NCBI GenBank assembly: GCA_946405645.1
Contig: CAMJHW010000007.1
Span: 1 to 22,586, forward strand
Reading direction: 5' to 3'
Length of the DNA: 22,586 nt
Source: an uncultured Bacteroidales bacterium
GTDB lineage: Bacteria > Bacteroidota > Bacteroidia > Bacteroidales > UBA932
Shown here in pieces: positions 17,059-22,586 of the stretch. The stretch's first letter is position 1. Each line of letters starts with the position of its first letter. The notes under the pieces were generated by a model. The model made no database searches. It saw nothing but the letters and a program-made list of their open reading frames with translations, and had not been told where the DNA came from. A program made the position numbers and the translations under genes.

Positions 17059-18381
17059 CTAGATGAAAATATATCGTGCTATGAACAGCACCGCGAGCAC
17101 CCACATCGTCGGGGTGATGTCCTTTGCCTTGCCGGTAAGGGCGTTGAGGACGACGTAAGTGATCATACCGATGAGGATACCGTCGGAGATGCTGTACGCG
17201 ACAGGCATGAGGATGAGAGTGACGAAAGCGGGGATGGCCTCGCGGAAGTTGGTCCAGTCGATGCGGACGACGGGCTCCATCATCATGACGCCGACGAGGA
17301 TGAGGGCGGGAGCGGTGGCCGCGCTGGGGATGCCGAGGAAGATCGGAGCGAAGAAGAGCGCGAGAACGAAGCACATGGCGGCGCTGAATGCTGTCAGGCC
17401 GGTACGGCCGCCTTCGCCGACGCCGGCGGAGCTCTCTACATAGGTCGTAGTGGTGGAAGTTCCGAGGCAGGCGCCGCAGACGGTACCGATGGAGTCGGCC
17501 ATGAACACCTTGTCGATGTCTTCGACATTGCCCTTCTCATCCACGAAACCGGCCTTCTGGGACACGCCGATGACGGTGCCCATGGTGTCGAACATATCGA
17601 TGAAGAGGAAGGTGAACACTACGGCGAGCATATCCCAGGAGAAGATCTGGCTCCACTCGAACTTCATGAAGATGGGCGCGACGGAAGGAGGGGTATCGAC
17701 GACGCCGCTGAAATGCGTAAGCGCCACGCCGGTGGCCGGATCCTTGATGACCAGTCCGAGGAGTGCAGTGATGAGGATGCCGAGCAGGATGCCGCCGCGG
17801 ACCTTGAGTATCAAGAGCATGGCGGTGATGAAGACGCCGATGACGGCCAGCAGGCCGGAGCCGTGGCAGACGTCACCCAAGGTTACGAGGGTGGAGTCGG
17901 AGTTGACGATCAGGCCGGCATTCTGGAGGCCGATGAAAGCGATGAAGAGGCCGATACCGGCTCCGATGGCGCTCTTGAGGCTGAGCGGGATGGAATTGAG
18001 TATCCACTGGCGTACCTTGGTGAGCGTTAGTATGATGAAGATGATACCCTCGATGAAGACAGCCGTCAGTGCGAACTGCCAGGAGTGACCCATCGTCAGG
18101 CACACAGTGTAAACGAAGAAGGCGTTGAGGCCCATGCCCGGAGCCAGCGCGAACGGTTTCTTGGCATAGAATGCCATGACGAGAGTCGCGATGATGGCGG
18201 CGAGGGCTGTGGCCGTAAACACTGCACCGTTGGGCATTCCGTCCAGGGCGCCGAAGATGGAAGGGTTGACGGCCAGGATATAGGCCATCGTGAGGAACGT
18301 CGTGATACCCGCTACAATCTCTGTACGGATACTGTGCTTCTCGGGGTCGAGCCCGAAAGCTTTCCGGATGAATGTCGACAT
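17059..18381 (-). CDS. NCS2 family purine permease (AzgA/PbuG-like)
   Basis: Inner-membrane nucleobase transporter of 440 residues with about 12-14 hydrophobic segments. Family motifs include GITTFLTMAYILAVNP near the N-terminus, APGMGLNAFF, GLFIAFIGLQNAG, TFLFIDMFDTMGT and SSAGVGEGGRTGLTAF. These identify the AzgA-like branch of NCS2, whose characterised members import adenine, guanine or hypoxanthine by proton symport. The precise base is not predictable by eye. I chose the ATG at 18381, 8 nt after the mutase stop codon, over a TTG four codons upstream that overlaps that stop. It is co-transcribed with the phosphohexomutase. No terminator follows; the transcript should run into the antisense of nth. 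Confidence 0.92.
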   Translation of the reverse strand: MSTFIRKAFGLDPEKHSIRTEIVAGITTFLTMAYILAVNPSIFGALDGMPNGAVFTATALAAIIATLVMAFYAKKPFALAPGMGLNAFFVYTVCLTMGHSWQFALTAVFIEGIIFIILTLTKVRQWILNSIPLSLKSAIGAGIGLFIAFIGLQNAGLIVNSDSTLVTLGDVCHGSGLLAVIGVFITAMLLILKVRGGILLGILITALLGLVIKDPATGVALTHFSGVVDTPPSVAPIFMKFEWSQIFSWDMLAVVFTFLFIDMFDTMGTVIGVSQKAGFVDEKGNVEDIDKVFMADSIGTVCGACLGTSTTTTYVESSAGVGEGGRTGLTAFSAAMCFVLALFFAPIFLGIPSAATAPALILVGVMMMEPVVRIDWTNFREAIPAFVTLILMPVAYSISDGILIGMITYVVLNALTGKAKDITPTMWVLAVLFIARYIFI

Positions 18382-18389
18382 AGTCTGTA

Positions 18390-20054
18390 TCAATTAACGA
18401 GTTGTTCTTTCAGTTTGCCGATCTTCTCGTCAGCATCGGAGCCCTTGGCGCCGAAATAGAACTTGATCTTGGGCTCGGTGCCGGACGGGCGGATGGAGAC
18501 GACGTCTCCCGCCTCGTCGAAGAACTGCAGGACGTTGGACTTGGGCTGTCCGGTCTTCTCAGGCTCAAGATAATCGATGACATTGATGACGGGCGAGCCG
18601 CAGAGCTCCTTGGGAGGGTTGGAGCGGAAGTCCGCCATGATGCGGGAAATCTCCTCCGCACCGGTCTTGCCTTTGCGCACGAGAGAGACGAGGCCTTCCT
18701 TGCGGTAGCCGTACTCGGAATAGATCTTCTGCATGAGCTGGTACAGGGTAAGGCCCTGGTCGGCCGCCCAGGCGGCGCATTCCGCGACCATCAGACAGGA
18801 CACCTGCGCATCCTTGTCGCGCACGAACTCGCCGACGTTGAAGCCGTAGCTCTCCTCGCCGCCGCAGATGAATTCGCCGCCCTTCGCCTCCTCGCGCTTT
18901 ACGATCTCAGCGATGTACTTGAAGCCCGTAAGGACGTTGTACACGGGCACCCCGAAGCTCTTGCAGATGTCGGTGATGAGCTCGGTGGTGACGATGGTCT
19001 TGACGACATACTTGCCCTCCCCGAGCTTGCCGAGCTCCTTCCAGCGGTTGAGGATGTAGTAGGTGAGCATCGAGGCGGTCTGGTTGCCGTTGAACAGCAC
19101 GATGTTTCCGTCGTTGTCACGGACGGCGATGCCCATGCGGTCTGCGTCGGGGTCCGTACCGATCACGATGTCGGCGCCGGTCTCCATGGCCTTGTCCACG
19201 GCCATCTTGAGAGCGGCCGGCTCCTCGGGGTTAGGCGACACGACCGTAGGGAAATCTCCGTCGGAGACGTCCTGGTCGGGAACGTGGATAACGTTCTTGA
19301 AGCCGGCGCGGGAGAGGATCTCGGGGACGAGACGGACTCCGCAGCCGTGCAGAGGGGTATAGACGATCTTGATGTCGGAGTGACGCGCGTCGGCCTCGGG
19401 ACTGAGCGAAAGCGACAGAAGGTCGGAGAGATAGGCCTCGTCCATCTCCTTGCCCATCACGTCGATGGCGCCGCAGCGGAGGTCGGACTTGAACTTGACC
19501 TGCGAAGGATCGGTGATCTTGGCGACTTCGTCGACGATCTCCTTGTCCACCGGCGAAGTCACCTGGCCGCCGTCGGACCAGGAGACCTTGTAGCCGTTGT
19601 ACTCCTTGGGATTGTGCGAGGCCGTGATCATGATGCCGGCCACGGCGCCCTTCTTGCGGACAGCATAGCTCATCTCGGGAGTGGGGCGGATGTTGTCGAA
19701 AATGTAGACGTGGATGCCGTTGGCGGAGAGGACGTCGGCCGCGATGCGGGCGAACTCCCGGCTGTTGTTGCGGCTGTCGTACGAAATGCAGACCTTGAGG
19801 TCGTCGCCCTCGACATGCTTGAGGATATAGTTGGCGAGTCCTTGGGTGGCCATGCCGACCGTGTACTTGTTCATGCGGTTGGTGCCTACTCCCATGATGC
19901 CGCGGAGGCCTCCGGTGCCGAACTCGAGATTCTTGTAGAACGCGTCCTCGAAACCCGCAGGGTCGGAATTGCGCAACTCGATTATCTTACATTTGGTTTC
20001 GGGATCGAAGTCTCCGTTCAGCCAGCTCTGGGCCACTTCGTTAAAATCTTTCAT
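18390..20054 (-). CDS. Alpha-D-phosphohexomutase (phosphoglucomutase/phosphomannomutase, PGM2-like)
   Basis: Cytoplasmic enzyme that moves the phosphate between C1 and C6 of hexose phosphates, linking glycolysis to cell-wall and polysaccharide precursors. It has 554 residues, slightly shorter than the about 580 usual for the PGM2-like type. All four active-site loops are present: the phosphoserine loop TASHNP with S146, the metal loop GTDPDADR with D301, D303 and D305, the sugar loop GGEESYG (398-404), and the phosphate loop RPSGTEPKIKFY near the C-terminus. An N-terminal FGTGGLRG motif (45-52) is also typical. The ATG lies 38 nt downstream of a -7 element. It is the first gene of a two-gene unit with the purine permease; there is no obvious biochemical link. 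Confidence 0.95.
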   Translation of the reverse strand: MKDFNEVAQSWLNGDFDPETKCKIIELRNSDPAGFEDAFYKNLEFGTGGLRGIMGVGTNRMNKYTVGMATQGLANYILKHVEGDDLKVCISYDSRNNSREFARIAADVLSANGIHVYIFDNIRPTPEMSYAVRKKGAVAGIMITASHNPKEYNGYKVSWSDGGQVTSPVDKEIVDEVAKITDPSQVKFKSDLRCGAIDVMGKEMDEAYLSDLLSLSLSPEADARHSDIKIVYTPLHGCGVRLVPEILSRAGFKNVIHVPDQDVSDGDFPTVVSPNPEEPAALKMAVDKAMETGADIVIGTDPDADRMGIAVRDNDGNIVLFNGNQTASMLTYYILNRWKELGKLGEGKYVVKTIVTTELITDICKSFGVPVYNVLTGFKYIAEIVKREEAKGGEFICGGEESYGFNVGEFVRDKDAQVSCLMVAECAAWAADQGLTLYQLMQKIYSEYGYRKEGLVSLVRKGKTGAEEISRIMADFRSNPPKELCGSPVINVIDYLEPEKTGQPKSNVLQFFDEAGDVVSIRPSGTEPKIKFYFGAKGSDADEKIGKLKEQLVN

Positions 20055-20091
20055 CGGTATTGGTTTTAATGTTCGTCAAGTGATACAGACA

Positions 20092-20099
20092 CAAATTTA
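20092..20099 (-). promoter_or_regulatory. Candidate -7 element for the mutase-permease unit
   Basis: Minus-strand TAAATTTG, an exact TAnnTTTG match, 38 nt upstream of the ATG, the same spacing as at gyrB. No convincing -33 box. Confidence 0.55.
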
Positions 20100-20120
20100 C
20101 AAATTATCTGCAAGAATACC

Positions 20121-20128
20121 TATCTTTG
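20121..20128 (+). promoter_or_regulatory. Candidate -7 element of the methyltransferase gene
   Basis: TATCTTTG matches TAnnTTTG exactly and ends only 5 nt before the ATG at 20134. If used, transcription would start at or next to the start codon, giving a leaderless message. Confidence 0.5.
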
Positions 20129-20133
20129 CCGAT

Positions 20134-21399
20134 ATGAAAAAGAAGTCTTTTTCGGACATTTTGGGCGATATTTCCGAAGCCGGCCTGACGCGCATGCGCA
20201 AGAAGGCGCCGGAGTGGGCGGACACCCCCGGAGTCGAGTTTCCGACGAGGCTGGCCACGGAGCAGTGCAGCTCCGCCGCCACGGCGGACTACAAGTCCGC
20301 GCTCGTGAGGCGGATACGCCCCGGCTGCCGCCTGTTGCTCGACCTCACGGGCGGTCTGGGCGTCGATTGCGCCGCTTTCAGCAAAGTGTCCGAGAGGGTG
20401 GCGTACAACGAGATGGATCCCGTGCTTGAAGCTGCGGCGGAACGCAATTTCGCCCGGCTGGGGATAAGCAACGTATCCTTCTCCTGCGTGGAAGCTACTG
20501 AAGAGACTCTGCCCGCACTCGCCGCCGAGGGGCCGGACATCATCTTCCTGGACCCGGCCAGGCGCAGCGGGAGCGGCCGGAAGGTCTTCCTGCTGGAAGA
20601 CTGCAGTCCGGACGTGCTCCGGCTGAAGGCCGGCCTGCTGGCGGCCGCTCCGGACATACTCGTCAAACTCTCCCCGATGGCGGACATCTCGATGGTCTGC
20701 AAGAGGCTCGGACCGGAAGTCAGGGAATTGCACGTGGTCGGAGCGGACGGAGAGTGCAAGGAAATCCTTGCCTGGCTGCAGCGCGACTGGAGCGGCGAAG
20801 CCACTATCGTCGCCGACGACCTTCGATTCACCGCGAAGGAAGAGGCCGAAGCGCTTCCCCGTCTCCTCCCCACCCCGGTATCCATTTACCACACGATCCG
20901 GGATGCCACCGACAATCCTGTCTCCGGACTTTCCAAAGAAAACTTCCCAGATGTCCTTTCGCCCAATTGTATCCTGTTCGAACCCGCGCCGGTCCTCCTG
21001 AAAGCAGGCTGTTTCAATCTGCTCTGCGAGCGTCTGAACCTTTACAAGATTGGTTTTTCCACCCATCTGTACTTTACCGACTCCCCATCCGACATCCCGT
21101 CCAACATCCCGTCCAACATCCCGTCTAACATCCTTGCCCGGTACGGCAAATTATTCAGGATTACCGGCCTCCTCCCATTCAGCAACAGCTCCATCAAGGC
21201 GCTCGGCAAGTCCCAACCCCGCTGCGGCGTCACTGCCCGCAACCTCCCCGTCTCGAGTGACTCCCTCGCCTCCCGTCTTTGGCCTTCAGCTTCAAAGGGG
21301 GCACGCACCACCGATGACGACGCCCACATTTTTGCCTTTACCGCCGACTTCTCCGACGCCCCCTCCCAGCGTCTCATCGCCATCACCCGCCGCCTCTAA
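20134..21399 (+). CDS. Class I SAM-dependent methyltransferase with THUMP-like C-terminal domain (PG_1098 type)
   Basis: A 421-residue protein of a Bacteroidota family annotated as PG_1098/THUMP-like methyltransferase; its RNA substrate is unknown. SAM motif I is LLLDLTGGLGVD (67-78), an acidic NEMDP follows the second strand (92-96), and the catalytic-loop motif is FLDPARR (138-144), a DPAR variant of DPPY. The conserved EQCSS-TA-YK segment (43-53) precedes motif I. The C-terminal part (from about 248) has the THLYF and ITGLLPFSNSSIKAL segments of the THUMP-like region, interrupted by a repeated SNIP stretch at about 318-333. The N-terminus seems shorter than in relatives as I recall them. 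The ATG at 20134 was chosen because the longer frame upstream overlaps the mutase gene and has no similarity. Its last codons lie inside a tandem repeat. Confidence 0.85.
   Translation: MKKKSFSDILGDISEAGLTRMRKKAPEWADTPGVEFPTRLATEQCSSAATADYKSALVRRIRPGCRLLLDLTGGLGVDCAAFSKVSERVAYNEMDPVLEAAAERNFARLGISNVSFSCVEATEETLPALAAEGPDIIFLDPARRSGSGRKVFLLEDCSPDVLRLKAGLLAAAPDILVKLSPMADISMVCKRLGPEVRELHVVGADGECKEILAWLQRDWSGEATIVADDLRFTAKEEAEALPRLLPTPVSIYHTIRDATDNPVSGLSKENFPDVLSPNCILFEPAPVLLKAGCFNLLCERLNLYKIGFSTHLYFTDSPSDIPSNIPSNIPSNILARYGKLFRITGLLPFSNSSIKALGKSQPRCGVTARNLPVSSDSLASRLWPSASKGARTTDDDAHIFAFTADFSDAPSQRLIAITRRL
21085..21132 (+). repeat. In-frame 12-nt tandem repeat inside the methyltransferase gene, four copies
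   Basis: Four consecutive units of consensus CCGTCCAACATC. The second and third are identical, the first differs at two positions and the fourth at one. They encode S-D-I-P, S-N-I-P, S-N-I-P, S-N-I (proline-serine/asparagine-isoleucine units). Because the unit is a multiple of three, copy-number change would alter protein length without a frameshift. Confidence 0.9.
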
Positions 21400-21500
21400 C
21401 TTCCCCCCCTATCCGTACTCCTTCTTTCCCCCGCCGTATCTAACTTCCCCCCCCTATCCGTACTCCTTCTTTCACCCGCCACCTCTAACTTTCCCTCTCC
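21385..21500. repeat. 44-45-nt pyrimidine-rich tandem repeat spanning the methyltransferase stop codon
   Basis: Unit 1 (21385-21428) and unit 2 (21429-21473) share CCCGCC, TCTAACTTC, a C7-C8 run and CTATCCGTACTCCTTCTTTC. A third, partial and more diverged unit follows (21474-21500). The first unit contains the last codons of the methyltransferase (ACC CGC CGC CTC TAA), so the gene's end has been copied downstream at least twice. This part of the gap contains no gene. Confidence 0.88.
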
Positions 21501-21529
21501 CCTAGCGATGTTTATCTGCCTTTCCGCGT

Positions 21530-21595
21530 GGAAGGTCTGCTAGAACTACGCGGAAGGTCTACTACGACTGTGCGGAAGGTCTGCTAAAACTGCGC
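21530..21595. repeat. Exact-period 22-nt tandem array, three units
   Basis: Units start at 21530, 21552 and 21574, each beginning GGAAGGTCT and followed by a CTA-AACT-CGC-like tail. The period is exactly 22 nt. A degenerate inverted copy (CTGCCTTTCCGCG, 21517-21529) precedes it and a perfect inverted arm follows it. No coding potential is evident. Confidence 0.85.
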
Positions 21596-21606
21596 AGACC
21601 TTCCGC
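21572..21606. repeat. 13-bp inverted repeat/hairpin at the end of the 22-nt array
   Basis: Arms GCGGAAGGTCTGC (21572-21584) and GCAGACCTTCCGC (21594-21606) are perfectly complementary around a 9-nt loop. Neither strand has a T-tract after the stem, so it is not a standard intrinsic terminator, though it could protect the 3' end of the methyltransferase transcript. Confidence 0.85.
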
Positions 21607-21646
21607 GTCGGAATGACATTGGAGATGATTGAGGGAGGGATATGGT

Positions 21647-21681
21647 GCGGAAGGTCTTAAAGGATTTAGCAGACCTTCCGC
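21647..21681. repeat. Second copy of the same inverted repeat
   Basis: Arms GCGGAAGGTCT (21647-21657) and AGACCTTCCGC (21671-21681), an 11-bp perfect stem with a 13-nt loop, use the same core as the 22-nt array. The overall span (35 nt) equals that of the first hairpin, which suggests a defined REP-like element rather than chance. Confidence 0.82.
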
Positions 21682-21707
21682 TCAATGAACTCTTTTCAAC
21701 CGACTGG

Positions 21708-21779
21708 GAGAACCGGGCAAAAGAGAGCCGGGTAAGAGAACTCCGGGTAAGAGAGCTCCGGGTAAGAGAGCTCCGGGTG
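21708..21779. repeat. 15-nt tandem repeat directly downstream of the DPP IV stop codon
   Basis: Consensus AGAGAGCTCCGGGTA. Three clean units lie at 21735-21749, 21750-21764 and 21765-21779; a 14-nt unit precedes them (21721-21734) and a more diverged one lies before that. The array ends 4 nt from the DPP IV stop codon. It contains GAGCTC palindromes. The minus strand reads as repeated LTRSS, but the frame is separated from the peptidase by a stop and is not a credible gene. Confidence 0.88.
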
Positions 21780-21783
21780 AGGG

Positions 21784-22586
21784 TCACTCGCCCTTGAGAT
21801 ACTTGAGCCAGAACTCACGGTCGGCCTGGGTGGAATGCTGTCCCTGATAGCCGCGGTATCCGTGCATTCCGTCAGGATAGATCATCAGTTCGAAGACCTT
21901 TCCCTTCTTCTGCAGCTCGTCGATAAGCTGCAGAGTATTCTGGAAGTGGACGTTGTCGTCTCCCGTTCCGTGCGTGAGCTTGAGCATCACCGAGCCGTCG
22001 GCAGTCGCCAGCGTCACGGGATACGACTCCACCGCGCTCAGGACACGCGAAGCGGCGTATCCGTCAGGATTGGCCTGAGGTGTCTCCATGAAGCGCTCGG
22101 TATAGTGGCTGTCGTAGAGCATCCAGTCATATACTCCGCCTCCCGCGATCCCGTAATGGAACTTGTCCGAATGCTCGAAGAGCAGCAGCGAGGTCATCGT
22201 CCCTCCGAAGGAGAATCCCTCCACGCCGATCTTGTCCGGAATCACATAGGGAAGGCTCTGGAAATACTCCGCCCAGGCGACGAAGTCCTTGACTGGAGCC
22301 TCGGTGAGATTGCGGAAATCCTGGTCGGTACCGGCGCGACCGTTGTGCCCCGCAACGCGGGTGTCGGCCGTAACGGTGATGATGTCGTGCTCGCTCCACC
22401 ACTGGTTGGAAGCGCTGGGCGTAACCCAGCGTTCGCGGACATAGGCCGTATTCGGCCCTCCATATATCTCGAAATGTACTGGATACTTCTTCGAAGGATC
22501 GAAATCCACCGGATAGGTCACCATTGCCGGAATCTCGAGCCCGTCGTCGGTAGTGATATGTATCATCTGAGGCAGCGCATATCTGG
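21784..22586 (-). CDS. Dipeptidyl peptidase IV-type serine peptidase (S9B), C-terminal part only
   Basis: Catalytic domain of a prolyl-oligopeptidase-family exopeptidase; characterised Bacteroidota homologues cleave X-Pro or X-Ala dipeptides from peptide N-termini in the periplasm. The frame is open to the window's right edge, so the beta-propeller domain and start codon lie outside; 266 residues are visible, against about 700-750 for the full protein. The catalytic serine is in GVEGFSFGGT (a GxSxGG motif; GWSYGG is more usual). The aspartate is in HGTGDDNVHFQNT and the histidine in YPDGMHGYRG. The segment IYGGPNTAYV is the usual strand ahead of the active site. The C-terminus (FWLKYLKGE) ends normally, 4 nt from a 15-nt tandem array. 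An acylaminoacyl peptidase is the main alternative but fits less well. Confidence 0.9.
   Translation of the reverse strand, partial: RYALPQMIHITTDDGLEIPAMVTYPVDFDPSKKYPVHFEIYGGPNTAYVRERWVTPSASNQWWSEHDIITVTADTRVAGHNGRAGTDQDFRNLTEAPVKDFVAWAEYFQSLPYVIPDKIGVEGFSFGGTMTSLLLFEHSDKFHYGIAGGGVYDWMLYDSHYTERFMETPQANPDGYAASRVLSAVESYPVTLATADGSVMLKLTHGTGDDNVHFQNTLQLIDELQKKGKVFELMIYPDGMHGYRGYQGQHSTQADREFWLKYLKGE

Noticed and set aside
18402..20069. 555-codon plus-strand open frame opposite the phosphohexomutase
   Set aside because: Almost the same span as a well-supported mutase with all active-site loops; the translation is a codon-bias artefact.
21572..21681. Intrinsic terminators for the convergent methyltransferase and DPP IV genes
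   Set aside because: The stems are strong, but neither strand has a T-tract after them, so they are listed as inverted repeats only.
21400..21783. CRISPR array
   Set aside because: Repeats are contiguous tandem units of 44-45, 22 and 15 nt with no unique spacers and no cas genes nearby.
21584..21787. 67-codon minus-strand frame with repeated LTRSS
   Set aside because: Encoded by the 15-nt array and hairpin region; apparent only because the unit is a multiple of three, with no start context or homology.

Overview
The window looks like a chromosomal segment of a high-GC member of the Bacteroidota, most likely Bacteroidales. The evidence is: a trigger factor-clpP-clpX run; several upstream regions carrying the Bacteroides-type -7 element TAnnTTTG with no strong Shine-Dalgarno sequence; an ftsE without an adjacent ftsX; a TPR protein paired with a plugless TonB-receptor-like barrel; a PG_1098-type methyltransferase; and a dipeptidyl peptidase IV. 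The species cannot be named from this sequence. Both edges cut through genes: an M20 dipeptidase on the left and a DPP IV-type peptidase on the right. I see no rRNA, tRNA, CRISPR array, insertion sequence, phage gene or defence island.

Layout. Positions 1-1112 (+) hold the end of an M20 dipeptidase, which meets clpX at a shared bidirectional terminator. From 15632 down to 1146 everything is on the minus strand, in three or four transcription units. (1) A 992-residue periplasmic TPR protein and a 614-residue outer-membrane barrel end at a clear intrinsic terminator. (2) gyrB is followed closely by an alpha-oxoamine synthase (serine palmitoyltransferase-like), an SDR ketoreductase and a 7TM-HD cyclic-di-AMP phosphodiesterase. 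(3) tig has its own promoter and terminator. (4) clpP and clpX follow. From 15717 to 17056 (+) ftsE and nth overlap by 4 nt. From 20054 to 17059 (-) a phosphohexomutase and a purine permease form a pair that collides with nth, leaving 2 nt between stop codons. From 20134 (+) a THUMP-like SAM methyltransferase runs towards the DPP IV gene.

How the genes fit together. tig, clpP and clpX cover co-translational folding and ATP-dependent proteolysis. The oxoamine synthase and SDR match the first two steps of a sphingoid or sulfonolipid base pathway and sit directly beside a nucleotide second-messenger hydrolase. The TPR and barrel proteins look like an uncharacterised outer-membrane pair. The remaining genes are housekeeping: topology, division, base-excision repair, purine uptake and sugar-phosphate interconversion.

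The most unusual DNA is the 384-bp gap between the convergent methyltransferase and DPP IV genes (21400-21783). It holds three different tandem-repeat families: a 44-45-nt pyrimidine-rich repeat that includes the last codons of the methyltransferase, an exact 22-nt array with inverted arms forming hairpins, and a 15-nt array ending just past the DPP IV stop codon. A fourth, in-frame 12-nt repeat lies inside the methyltransferase gene. I found no convincing new enzyme system. The lipid/second-messenger cluster, the TPR-barrel pair and the repeat cluster are the parts most worth checking.
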